NCBI GenBank assembly: GCA_013396755.1
Contig: VWZF01005531.1
Span: forward strand, 602,328-666,327
DNA length: 64,000 nucleotides
Direction: 5' to 3'
Origin: Sclerurus mexicanus
Taxonomy: Eukaryota; Chordata; Aves; Passeriformes; Furnariidae
Under the pieces are notes generated by a model. The model saw only the letters and a program-made list of their open reading frames with translations, was not told the origin of the DNA and did no database searches. The position numbers and the translations under genes are program-made. Below, in pieces: positions 39,470 to 51,106 of this stretch (position 1 is the first letter of the stretch; every line of letters begins with the position of its first letter).

Positions 39470-42400
39470 GTAAGCATTTTGGGACTGCTTGTCTGCTCTC
39501 AAAAACGAGCCATGTAGAAAGGACTGGAATTGCACCAGCTTGGAAGTTTTACTTCAAGATAGGTAAACTGTTGATTTCAGATAACGCTTAGGCTCTTTTG
39601 ACCTCCTATCAAAACACAATTGTATTTCCCGAAATTAATTGCAGGAGGTTCAACAAGAGAAGAAGAATGTATTTAATGGGAATAGTAAAATGCAAATCTG
39701 CATTCATTGTTTGGTACTTGGTCCCGGCTCCCCATGTGATTAGGACTGCATTAATTGCAAGTAATTGTGAGTAATTGTTTCTGTGAGAAGTCGTGGCCTG
39801 TGGTTATGGGCACTTGAAGTAAAATGCAGTATTGCAGATGAATATTTCCCCTGATGATGGTCTCATTAATTTAGGACATTCTGTAATGGCATCAGCTTGC
39901 CTGGAAATGTATTCAGATTTATGTAAAGCAATTGACAGTAGCTGGCAAAAAAACCCAACAAGCAAAACAATTAGAAGAGGATACTCATTGCTGGTCAAAG
40001 AGCTATTACTCTGTGGTCCATTTGGTGATTGTGTGTGGCTCAGGGTCTGCTCTCAACTTCAATTTCCTTTTCTGTTGAAGGCATTTTAGCAGGGATGGGT
40101 GAGTGACAGAGCAAATTACATTTGATTGACTGGTCCCAAAAGGCTCAATGTTTTTTTTCATCCAAAGAATAGAACAATCCAGACAGGGTGTCACTAAGTG
40201 AAAACCCTGTTTAAGGATGTGGTCTCAGACAGCACTAATAACGTATATAATTTTAATCTATTGATCTGGTAGCAGATCCATGCGGAGCCTGAAAGAAGCA
40301 TCATGACTTTTTTTTCCCAAAGCACTTCAGACTGAGACTTCACTGTGGCAGATGCTGTAAAAAGAATAAAAACTCCAGTCCCTGCCCCAAGGAGTTTATA
40401 CAAGTGTTGACATATCACGACTTAACTAATTGAGGCTTCATTTCACAATTTTTTTCTGGCATCTTACCAAAGACAAGAAAAGTTTCTGAGGCAAAAACAG
40501 TCCTTGAGAGAACATTATGAAGGAGTTTAAACACACAGCTTCCATTAAAGCTAATGAAAGAAGTGTTTAAATCCACATGAGTTTTTTAATCTCAACACAG
40601 AGTTGTAAAAGAAAGGGGGAAGTGTTGTTAAGTAGAAAATATTGATAAGCTGAATATGGCCTCAAAACACTAACTTAAGTATCCAATGTCAAAGAAGTAG
40701 CACCATCTTCTACATTAAATCCTATGATAAGCATTAATTTAAAATGCATCCACTGCACTCTATATGGTACCAGTGGCCAGCATTGAGATTTTAATCTTTA
40801 ATTTACTTTTTTTCTCTCCCAAATGAAGAGTTATAATTAATGTGGCCCAACTACAGATAAAAGTTCCTAGTCAAGAAACAATATATCCATAATAAAACTT
40901 TAGCGTTCTGAGAATTTCATTTCCTGCTTGACATTTCATGGCTGGTGGGATACTTGCAAGAGTTTTGTTCTCATGAAAATGATGTACACTTATTAGTAAA
41001 GCCCAGTTTAATTATACTTTTATGTGTTTTAAAACCGGATCTCTCTCTCTTCTCTGCTGTAGAATTTTCTGGCCAAAGTCACTCTTCTTCCCTGCTGCAT
41101 GTGGCTTTCCTTTAACAGCTTTATTGTCTGGGTCTGTGTATCAAGAGGCTATTCTGGCTTTTCAGTGGAAACTTATTAAAAACTGAAAGTTGAAATTATT
41201 AACGTGAGTGTCAGTGCCCAGATCTATTGCCTTTTACTGTATTAGAAGGAGATGTTGTTACTTGGAAGCACTATGAGTGACAATCCATTTGAAAGTCCTG
41301 CAAAAGACTTCCAGTGCCCAAACTGTGCAGCACCAACAGAAGAAGCAGGAAGAATCATTGATGCTCAAATACTAGTTCAGCATTTTCTGTAGAATCAGGT
41401 TGACCAGATATCATCCACCAAGGGAATCCTTCAGCAGTTTTATGTTACATATTTTGGCTTTTGTGTTGGGGAGTAAGGATTCTTCCTATATAATTATGGC
41501 TTTGTCTGTAAAGACAGGCACAGACAGGTAAAAACCTCCTCTGTGAAACTGCCAGAGTGGCTGGAACAAACCAGGTCTAGTCTGAAAACTGTAGCCTTAT
41601 TAGGGAGGTTTATTAGTTCAGGCACAGTGCTGTATTTATGTGACTATATGGCTTCTGGACTGGAGCTGGCTATTCTCCCACCAGCTCACAAAGTGGTCTG
41701 AGGAAGCTCACATCTGTCATGCCAAACACATGTTCTAGAAGAAGAGTGGAAAAATCCTGTTGGGACTGGTAATGTTGCAAAATACAGTATTATTAGCAGC
41801 TTTTCTACTTTGGGTTGGGTTTTTGATTTTTTGTTTTTGCTAATGTACTAAGGAAGTTATTAGTAACAGAGCTCAGTTCTTTAAGAGAGGAATTTGCCTC
41901 AAAAGACGGGTGCAAAGGCATCACTTCTGTTTTCCATGTTTGCGTGGTACTGAATCATTTCAGCAGTCCCTGGGAAGCCTACTGCAGAAGGTCTTTATTT
42001 TTATTTTTTAAACTGTTGATGAAGTGGAATGTTCTGGATCAATCACACCACATGTTAACAACTGAATCACTCAACAATAAAAGCCATCCAGGGAACTTAA
42101 ACAGCAGTTATTGTACTTTTCTGATTTTTCCCTTGACAGCATGTTAATAATGCCATTATAGGCTGCCTACAGCAGAAAATAAGTCATCATATCTTCTACA
42201 TGGCATCATCTGAAGGAAAAGGAGGTGTTTTGACATACCACATCCATGTGTGGTAGAGCAGAGCTGGGGAGTATTTAGAGATGCCACAGCTGCTGAGGGC
42301 AGGCTGTAATATGTTCTCATTTGCTCTGCAACAGAGCTTTGCCCAAACCTACCAGCAGAGCTCAGGTGGAATGACAGGCCAGCTATTACTGCAGCAAAGA

Positions 42401-44478
42401 TTTGTGGGATGAAACCTGTGCAGCCTTAAAACTGAAGCTCATAGACATTTCTGTATGGAAACCCCATGTACTGGAGTCTAATGTTTGGTTTTGGTTGGTC
42501 CAGTAGAGATCCTTTGAAGGAAAGCTCACTTTCAGACAGAAGGGAGAAAAGCTGCTAGTAAACAGCCACCTTAAGATAATTCACTAACGATCTTTGAATG
42601 TCTCGATCTGCTTTTCTAGACAGTTAGTGCATTGTTTCCAAAGCTCCTGGGAGCTCTGCACATTTTCATTGCCCCTCTTACAGTGATTCAATCTCTATTC
42701 TTAAAATGCTGCATAAGCATGAAGTTTCTTGTGACTCTAACATTCTGTTCTAGGCTCAGTATTGCTTGCATGTTTTTCCCGCCTTCTAAATTTTCTGTTT
42801 CATTTAAATTTCCTTTTATTTATTCTTTTTGTTTGTTCCGTCTTTAATGTGCATGGAAGTTACCATGCAGAGCAAGATAGAAAAGTAAAGCTGGAAAAAA
42901 GTTCTCTAAAGATCTATGTCCACGAGCTGATTAAGCCTATCTTGAACATTGCAGAAAGATGGTTTCTTCCGACCTGTTCTAAACCAGTGTTCAATTAAAG
43001 ATGTCTCACAGAGTTTTTTAGATAGGTCACTCGGGTGCTTTCTTATGCTTAAAGATAGAAAGCCTTTTTTTTCCCCCTCATAACTGATATCCATCTAATA
43101 TTTAGCTGTTGATTCTCTGTAAATCCAGAGTAATTTTCTTCTGTGTTATGCATTTTTTCCAATTGTGTGTTTGCTTATTAATGTCTGTGTCCTGAGAACT
43201 GTGTATGCATTCTTGCTGTAATTTCTTCTTCAGGGCTGCTTTTCAGATATGCATTAATGCCATAAAATGCACAAGAAGTAAAACTTGGAAGAAGCTGGTG
43301 CTGTTTCGAAGATCACTTTGTTACTGGTGAAAAGGAACCCCTTAAATTTATGATGCCTTAGCAAGAAGACTTCCGTCCTCTTTGATACATTCATACATAT
43401 TTCATCAATTTATTTCTGTCTGTTTTCCCTTTATGAATAATAGCAGTACTGTAATGACACCATAGGCCAATCCTTGCAACAAAACAGCATTTTCTGCCCA
43501 TAACAGAACTGTTCTTTAGAAAATCTGGACCTTCATACTCTCTAAAAGTTGAAGAAACCTTCATAATGCAATCATCTCTCTGAAAATAACAAGAGATGAA
43601 TCTGAATCCTTGAGAGTCCCTTACCATCTATAAACTATTTTATCAGTACTTGTTTTTGCTATCAGCACAGCTGTTAAAAACAATAACAGACTTTTATTTG
43701 CTATCGAACGATGTATTATTCTCCATACTAAAAAGGCAGGATATAAAATGCTGAGGGTTTAGATATTGATCTGGAGGGGTTATAGTGCTTTTAGCTGAGC
43801 CCTCAGTGGTCTTTTATGTTGGAAATGCATTGAACTGTCAGCTGCATAAATTAATGAACAGATAACTGGAATCATAAAGTACAAGAATCCTCATTCTCAG
43901 TGATCCCTTGGTAAAATAGCCCAAAGCATAATTGATTTTTAATTTTTTTGTGTATTTGTTTTAGAAATGGTGCTGCTGAATTAACAGCATTGATCTGGTG
44001 TGCTGCAATATGCAATATAGAAAGTGTAATATTAGGATCAGAAAGTGTAACATGATGAATGACTCTCTCTTCTTCTTTCAGTCAGAGTGGAACTGATAAT
44101 AACTGTCCGTCCGTGTAAATGTTTCAGAACATTTCATAAAAGGCATTGTAATAACTAAATAAACAATGTTAATCCTTTAACATAAAGCATAGATCTGCTT
44201 ATAGATAGAAACATTGCCAAAGCTTTATATACTGTCAGCTGTGTTAAAATTCTCAAAAAGTGCAAGACCGCTGTGGACTTTACAGCTTTTTGATTAGGAG
44301 TTTTGTTACTTTTATATTTGTGATGTAATATGGTGGAATCTTCTTACAAGGAATTTTTTCCTCCACAAAATCATCGCACCAAAACGTGCGTTTTGATATT
44401 TGCGGTAGAAGCCAAGCAAACTTCTCTTGTGGGGCTCTGTGTAACACGCATATTTTGTTCCTTTTCACTGCCTTTCAG
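39470..44478 (+). other. BMPER: BMPER last intron (5.0 kb)
   Basis: This intron begins GTAAGC and ends CACTGCCTTTCAG. A cluster of TAATTG motifs, including two tandem AGTAATTGTG/T units at 39760-39779, lies near its 5' end and could belong to a regulatory element. I see no mobile element and no coding sequence in the rest. Confidence 0.9.
39748..39779. promoter_or_regulatory. TAATTG cluster with tandem 10-mer, possible regulatory element
   Basis: GCATTAATTGCA is followed by AGTAATTGTG and AGTAATTGTT, so three homeodomain-type cores lie within about 30 bases and two are spaced exactly 10 bp apart (one helical turn). It lies 280 bases downstream of a BMPER exon. Regulatory function is inferred from motif spacing only. 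Confidence 0.25.
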
Positions 44479-44660
44479 CTACCCAGTGTAAACACGGTGC
44501 AGTTTACGATACCTGTGGTCCAGGATGCGTCAAAACGTGTGACAACTGGAACGAGATCGGGCCGTGCAGCAAGCCCTGCGTTGCTGGGTGCCACTGTCCA
44601 GCAAATCTAGTCCTTCACAAAGGGAGGTGCATCAAGCCAGTCCTCTGCCCGCAGCGATGA
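44479..44660 (+). CDS. BMPER: BMPER terminal coding exon: TIL (trypsin-inhibitor-like) module and stop
   Basis: This is the last coding exon, 182 nt including TGA at 44658-44660. The translation starts ATQCKHGAVYDTCGPGC, continues through TCDNWNEIGPCSKPCVAGC and HCPANLVLHKGRC, and ends IKPVLCPQR, the C-terminus typical of vertebrate BMPER. The ten cysteines are the number expected for a TIL domain. The acceptor is CTGCCTTTCAG. The first codon is completed by the G at 39469. The three exons in this window together encode about 216 residues, close to a third of the usual 685. No frameshift or premature stop is present, so the gene appears intact here. Confidence 0.97.
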
Positions 44661-44781
44661 CAGTGGTTCTCTTTCCATGGACATAACGAGGGTGGTCACT
44701 GAGCCCTTTGATGCTCAGAGCTCGTGAAGGACTCCAGCTGTTCGTGTGCAGATTCTGCAAAGTCCGTGTCTACTCACAGAG

Positions 44782-44789
44782 TGTAAATA
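44782..44789 (+). promoter_or_regulatory. Pumilio (PUF) response element in 3' UTR
   Basis: TGTAAATA matches the PUF-protein consensus UGUANAUA exactly and lies about 120 nt after the BMPER stop codon. A near match, TGTATATT, lies close to 44991. An 8-mer can occur by chance, so conservation would be needed to support function. Confidence 0.4.
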
Positions 44790-44799
44790 TGCTCCCGTG

Positions 44800-44960
44800 T
44801 GTGTATTTATGTGTCTTTATGTATACACACACGGCACCTAGAAAGATATATAAATGTATACTGTGTGTATGGAGGTACACGTGTCCATACGCAAGTGTCC
44901 TAAACGTAAGTACAACCCATATATTTATATATATGTCCACACACAAATATACATAATTTC
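44800..44960. repeat. Degenerate GT/TA/AC simple-sequence region in 3' UTR
   Basis: Interspersed GTGTGTATTTATGTG, GTATACACACAC, ATATATTTATATATATG and CCACACACAAATATAC tracts. Complementary GT- and AC-rich pieces could pair within the transcript. It is an ordinary decayed microsatellite cluster. Confidence 0.6.
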
Positions 44961-45057
44961 TATATACCATAGAAGGATGAATTATAATATGTATATTTTT
45001 TGCTATAAAGTTTATGTATTATTATTTCTAGGACCCTAATCTGTAAGTCCTTGTATA

Positions 45058-45063
45058 AATAAA
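45058..45063 (+). terminator. BMPER: Canonical polyadenylation signal of BMPER
   Basis: AATAAA is the first canonical hexamer after the stop codon (about 400 nt downstream) and is followed within 10 nt by a GT/T-rich element, the usual layout for 3' end formation. Confidence 0.65.
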
Positions 45064-46155
45064 CCAGGTGTTTTTAATATAATATAGTGGCATGAAAAGA
45101 TTGGATGACTTTGCCATTGAATGAGTTTGTTGTTTCCAAGGAAACTTTTCTAGGGCCATAGCACTGCCAGACTGGATTAGTTTCAACACAGAACTTGGAT
45201 TTACAGTTGTACAGGAAACACATTTCTCTGGAGATGGAGGATTTATCTAGGAATATTTCACGCGTACCTTAGGGCTGCATGGTGATTGGTGACAGTGCTT
45301 AATCAGGCAGAGAAAGCTGGGGATTGGCTTTTATGCTTTACTGAAATAACTGTGCAAAATGATTTCCAAAGCTGGTTGGGCAACTGCCAGCATAGAGGTA
45401 TTTCTTTCTGGAACAGCACCAAAGAGTCAGGGGCCAGATTTTCAGAAGCGTTCGGCACCCAGCAGCTCACTTTGAAAGTCTGACCACTTCCCATTTCATA
45501 TCCTAATGCCCCATCTCTGTTGTTGTGTTTGGCAGTGGCTGTGAATACACAATAAGGAAATATTCATGTACATATTAGCCCCTTTAACATGTTTGAAACT
45601 GCTAGGTTTGTTTCATATTTCCCCCAGATACTATGCAGAAAGCAAATCCCACAGTGAATGTTTGATTTCGTTGTGCCTTAAAACATTAAATCATGCCGGG
45701 TTTAGTAAGTCATTTAATTTATCTGCATGGTTTGGAAGGAAGACAAATTCACCACACCAAAAAACAGTAGAGAATGTCAAATGCTAATTGGAGAACTGCA
45801 ATTTATTTCCTTAGTGGTCTTTTGGGTGAAGTTTCTGAGCATGTGGGCTCTGTGAAGTTTACATGACTTCTGAAGTCTCCCAGGGGAGAAGCAATAATAC
45901 GGGATTTCATTAGAAACTGATAAAAGAAGCCATACAACTTTCTCAAGCCTGAAGGGACAGGGGGCTATTTTTCTTCCACTGGAAAACCTCTTGTAGAGCC
46001 TGATGGAATGGTCTCTGGAGATGAGAGAAATCTTTGGGCATCTGATTAAGGTTTATAATGAAGTAATATCCTCCCACACAGCTACTTCCATCATGCCTTG
46101 CATTGAAATTGCACATTGTAGTGCTTTGAACAACTTTCTCCTTCAATTCTTTGCT

Positions 46156-46225
46156 CTCCAGAAGTTAAGCAGGGTCTGAGTTTACAGTAAGTGAGTGGGT
46201 AGAACACACTTGTGTTGCACAACCT
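46156..46225 (+). mobile_element. 5S-rRNA-like fragment, possible ancient 5S-derived SINE
   Basis: AGAAGTTAAGCAGGGTC at 46160-46176 differs at two positions from the 5S rRNA internal promoter phrase GGAAGCTAAGCAGGGTC. The following bases, ACAGTAAGTGAGTGGGTAGAAC, align loosely with the 5S segment TTAGTACTTGGATGGGAGACC. It could be the head of an old 5S-derived SINE (such as AmnSINE1) or a decayed 5S pseudogene. No complete 5S gene is present. Confidence 0.45.
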
Positions 46226-47764
46226 GTCTGTGATCCCATCCTGGAGGAAGATGCTGAGTGAACCTGGTTAACTTAGGCACCACACTGTCCTAGATGCTGT
46301 ACCACCACAGTGTTAAAAAGAACTGGGCATATAATGCCAAGAGTGTTCCATGGATGTTCATCCAAATCTTAAATAAACTCCGCTTGATCTTTTTTTGTCC
46401 CCTTTGTGTTTGTTTTCTGGGAACAATCAAATAATTCACTTCTACTGGCAGAGAGAGTTTCAAAGACACAGACACAAATGCACTGGGAAGCAGAATTGCA
46501 AATGTGCAGATCCCATCAGAGCAAGGCACTAGAAGAGTTTTATGTGGCTCATGTGATAATTGAATGGCAAAGTTGGAATTTAGAACAAGTGCAGTTGGTT
46601 CAAGGAGTTAAAATATAAAATGTCAGTTACTAAAATAATTTAAAGTGTCAGTTAGACCAAAGAATGTTTCAGCCTGTGAGAGTTCGATTCTGAGATATGA
46701 GATCTAAACCATTAAAAAGAATATTTGCCTACCTTTAGTTTAGGACAGATTTTCATTACTTACTGCTCAGTGTTTCCAAAATAAAAATACAGGCAAAGTG
46801 AATGGCATTCATGAGCAGTGTATGGATCTGTCCTTCTCTTTTCTCCTGACTGATGAGGGGGAGTGAGAGATGAAGGGAGAGTCCTCCAGCTCTCTCAGTC
46901 CGCAAATCACATTCAAGCAATGCTTACTTGATGCCGCCTTTGATTGAGGTGAAGAGGTGACTCAGTCTGTCTGTAGGATGAACTCTATTTTTAAATGTTA
47001 AAGTGGTTCAGTTTGAAACCTGACCTACAGGTCATCTCAAAATGAGAATTCATTTCTCAGTTTAGCTTTTTGGTATCTGCTTAATTAAGGGTAGACCCCT
47101 GCTCTTCGCTTTAGTGATGTAGACTGAAGAAGAGAGGAAGGTGGTTTTATCTAAGCTGACTGATCATGCCCTTATGGTGCTGTAGATCTTTTCCCTCCAA
47201 ACTCCACAGTTTTCAAGGCAACAGTAAGTGCTATCATCTGTATGCTCAGTTCACATGTACTATGGGCCTGTCTCTGCTCTTCTGTTTGCCTCTCCCCTTC
47301 AAGGCTGTTCAAAAGGTGAAAGTCCAGGCCAATCCCATCAATAACAGCATTACCACTGGCCGCACAGAGTTTGGGTTGCAGCCCACCTTCCTCCTGCTAT
47401 CTTTGCTTATGAAATGCTACCCCGAGGATGCTACAGTTGGAAGTTTCCTATATGTCACTGAGGATTTATATTTGACAAAATTCACTGGTAATCCAATTTT
47501 AGTATGCTAAATGTGTTTAGCGTGCAATAATGTTTTTTTTTAATAATAGCATAAGTTTGCTAATCCATATGGCATATTCACAATGCAAAACTGATGGTTG
47601 TGTAAGCTTTGATCTTGATAATGCTTATGTCAATCTGTGCATATAACTTTGTGCCCGTTTGTAAGGTGAACTGTATTAGAAGGAGCAGGGGTTCCAATCA
47701 AAGAATGATCCAAAGGGAAAGTCTAAGAAACACCTCTGTAATCCAACGGGCAGAGTCAAGGAAA

Positions 47765-47852
47765 GACTTGGATCAATAGTTTCACCGTTAACCTGCTATG
47801 TGTTCTCTGGCAAGTCATTTAATATTTTGTACTTTATTGGGGAAATGAGGCT
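47765..47852 (+). mobile_element. MIR-like ancient SINE fragment
   Basis: GCTATGTGTTCTCTGGCAAG followed by TCATTTAAT resembles the MIR core phrase (GCTGTGTGACCTTGGGCAAG, then TCACTTAAC), and a GGGGAAATGAGG-like piece follows. It is diverged, as expected for an element that spread before birds and mammals separated. Confidence 0.5.
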
Positions 47853-50029
47853 CTGGATTTATGCATATTTTTGAAGTTTATGGATGGAGAATGTTCTCAA
47901 ATGCCATATGTCACCACGGGAATGTCAGCTGGTATTTTACCAATCTACTCAGGTCTGCTTTGCATCAGGTTGTTGTCCCATGTCTCCCATATCATCATCA
48001 CTTGAAAGTCAGCTTTTAGTTGACATATGTGGAGGTCAAATCTTTTTACTTCCTCCTCATGTATTTTCAACTGTTTCTATTTTTTTTGTATAGATTGAGT
48101 TTTGTATACCATGGAGACAAGCCATAGGCAAACAGCAATTTGAGTTGTAGCCCAACACTCTGTAGGGTACTCCCACATCTTCCAAGAACGCTTTTCTTCT
48201 GTAGACACTTGGACTAAAAAAACCCCAAAAATAAATTCTTAATGTCCAACCTGAATGTGAACCCATCCTTGCATCATGCAAGTAGTTTCCAGCAGATAGC
48301 CTAAAAGAAGTAAGTTCTTGTATTTTCTGCTTTTTTTGGAACACAGGATTCAAATACAGTTTGACATTGCTTGGCTTCCCTCTGACAGAACTTGACAGTT
48401 GTGATAGTTGGACTGATCTTGAGTGACACTATGGGGGTACAGTGGTTTGGGGTTTTTTTGCCTTCATCAAAACTGGACGAGGGTAAATCGGACCTAAGAG
48501 ATACGAGAATAACCCATGCATTTTCAGCTGGACAGGCTGCAAAGAAAGTCATTTAGCCCTGAAGTGATGAGGTGTCTAACAATTTCAGGAGCAGGGCATT
48601 ATGCCAGGGTCTGAATATTTGATAAACAGGGACTTTACATAACACTGATCAAATGCTTGTTCTGCTATCCATGATTTTACCATTTTTAGAAAGCCCTGTG
48701 GCAAGAGAGATGTTTCTGCTCCCATCCAGGAACATTTCTAGTCTACAACTGCAAATGTTTCAGGACACAGGCCTAGCTGTGTCTAAGGAAGTGTAAGGAA
48801 TACTGCCATAGCAGTATTTTACTTGCTGTGTCAAAGTTGTTGCACGGATTCGTATTTCTACACAAAATAACCGTGGCACCTGAGCACCAGAGTCTCTAAG
48901 AACAAAATAACATTCTCCTGTGAACACAAGGCAGTTCTTAATCCCTCACATGGCCATGGCACTGTCTTTGAATGAAGATGGCACAGTAATGTGAGGAATA
49001 AGGAATAATGTGGCAGAATAAGGGTAAGAGAAAAATGAGAAAGAAGAAAGCAGTAATAGGATTTTTTCTGTATGTGGATATTTTCCCTCTAAATGGTAAG
49101 AACTGAACTGAAAGTGTTCTTTGACAAAAGCAAAGAACTAAGATTCCCTGAGCACAAAACCTCCAGCAGCCACCAAAAACCCAATCCAATGACAGTGGAA
49201 TCATATGTTAAGATCAGAATAGGTTTATATTGTTAGGTATAGAAATCCATAATTAAAATTATGAGTGTCTATTCCTACTTTTCTCACAACTCTTGCATCA
49301 CCCTTTGAAGAAGACACCAAAGTTAAGCAAAGGGATTTTATTTCCAGGGCTGAGCTGAGGAATTCATTTCTCTTGTGTCCACTAGCAGAACAAACCTGCT
49401 CTGGTTTCCTCCAGGACATATGTTTGAGTGAACACACATCATCACAACTGTCACAACAAAAGGCTACAAATGCACTTTTATAACTGGTCTTGTTCCTGGC
49501 TTTGAGACAAAATTGCAAGTTCTACTTAACTACTGAGAGGGCACAAGTCACCTTTTTGACAACACCCGTTTTTCCAGTCAGCAAGATTACTCAGCATCAA
49601 GCAGCATTTTAGAAACGTCAAGCAATGTTAAATGTGACATGTAACATTTTCTGTTGGTGTGACTTCACCCTTTTCTTAGTGAGTTAGGAGATAATGCCAG
49701 CCCTGCACGCAGGAGGAAGTTGGCTCTAATGCAGTGTGTGTGGGGTGGAAATATAGAATTGCCATTATCATTGTTAGTGGTTTCTGTTTCCCTAAGTGAT
49801 GCTTATACCTGGGCATCAATACAGTTTGGTTTTGCACATGAAAGTGAACTGATGGGAATGCAGGAAATTCCTGCCCATGTTTTTTTCTTATCCAGTGGTG
49901 AAGAAACACTTCAAAGCCTGCTTCAAAGAGCAGCGTGTAAGCCTCATAATGGACAGCTACGCACCAACCTGTTCGTAGCAGCAATTGAGCGTCATACTCT
50001 GGGAGTAAGTGGTTGGTACTTTAATGACC

Positions 50030-50150
50030 CAATCGTCCAAAGCACTTAACTGTGCTCAAACTTTGAATAACCTCCCTTGCTTCAATGGGGCAATGTGCAC
50101 GCTGACTTCTAACCACATGCTTAAATGGTTTGCTGGGTCAGGGCCAGAGA
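50030..50150 (+). mobile_element. Ancient sauropsid-type dispersed repeat fragment (family not named)
   Basis: The phrases AAAGCACTTAACTGTGC, TTGCTTCAATGGGGC, CCACATGCTTAAATGG and TTTGCTGGGTCAGGGCC resemble a repeat I recall from turtle, crocodilian and bird genomes (GTGCTTAAGTGCTTTGCTGA-like, with a CCATTGAAGTCAATGGG-like centre). I cannot assign a family name with certainty. Confidence 0.45.
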
Positions 50151-50746
50151 GTTCAGCATCTGGCAGGATCAAAAATGTGATATTTTGTATTTCTTCACGA
50201 TTTCTATGCATAGATCTGTTTTATGATCACGCTGCTTTCTACTGTCAGAACATCATACTAGTTAAGGCTTTTGAAGCCTTTTGTTTTGAAACTTTAGAAG
50301 ACTGGAGAATTTTTTTCTATTGGTTTCCGATGTCAACATAATAAGTTTTTACATCACATTGCAGTTTTGTACTCTGTCTTTTTCTCGTTATTTTTAAAAC
50401 AAAAAGTCATCCTGAACTTTTTGTTTGTTTTTCAGTGGCTTAACTATAGTTCATTATAAAACTCTGATAACGCTGTATTAGGGTAAAAACATCTACAGTG
50501 CAAATCAGTATAAATAATTTGCTACAAGAGATCACAGTTTATAAATTAAGGGGGAAAAATTAATTTGTTGTGCTTATTTTCACAATATTTTTTATAAATG
50601 GCATTAATAAAGAAAGGAACTGTGACTATAGAAACTGATGAAGAAAAGACAGCTAAGAAACTTTAATATTTAGCGCAAGTATTCAACTTATCAAGAATCA
50701 CTGAGTGGCTTTCAAAACCCATAGAAAAAACTTGATTGGGTTCTAT

Positions 50747-50764
50747 TTAATATTTAAATATTAA
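50747..50764. repeat. 18-bp perfect AT palindrome
   Basis: TTAATATTTAAATATTAA is its own reverse complement. It contains only A and T and sits in AT-rich sequence, so chance is likely. Confidence 0.6.
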
Positions 50765-51015
50765 TATTTATTATCTTTATGCAGATAAATATTGATGCCT
50801 GCTTATTTCATAGCTGTCAGTGAAATCTGCTGTTATGATTTGCAAGGTCTGACACAGAAAAGCAACGTCTCCCACACAATGATTGATTCTGTGTCCTCCT
50901 AGGAACTGATGTTAAATGCTGTTATTTCGTGGGATGGGAAGAAGGAGCCATGCAAAGTGTTTTCCTTTACTTTTACCTGTGATTAGGGAGCTGGGATTTG
51001 GGGACCCTTTGTTCA

Positions 51016-51106
51016 GTGACTCATTTATGTGCTACTGCTTGGCCAAGTTACTTCACTGGTTACTTCACTAGTTTTCCCACTGGTGGGACAGGAATGATCA
51101 TACTTT
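51016..51106 (+). mobile_element. MIR-like ancient SINE fragment
   Basis: CTTGGCCAAGTTACTTCACT, then TTCACTAGTTTTCCCACTGG and GGGACAGGAATGATCATACT follow the order and spacing of the MIR 3' half (TTGGGCAAGTCACTTAAC, CAGTTTCCCCATCTG, GGGGATAATGATACT). It is one of two or three such fragments in the downstream half of the window. Confidence 0.6.

Larger units (their letters stand above)
44661..45085 (+). other. BMPER: BMPER 3' untranslated region
   Basis: This is non-coding sequence between the stop codon and the first AATAAA at 45058-45063. Cleavage is expected roughly 10-30 nt later, next to a GT-rich stretch (GGTGTTTTT at about 45067). From about 44780 onward it is rich in GTGT, TATA and ATTTA-containing tracts, which could affect mRNA stability. 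A longer isoform using distal AATAAA sites, such as the one near 46373, cannot be ruled out. Confidence 0.7.

Noticed and set aside
49676..50049. Opposed open frames of 102 and 109 codons
   Set aside because: The + frame runs into the old repeat at 50.0 kb, and neither peptide resembles a known protein. Chance openness is the simpler explanation.
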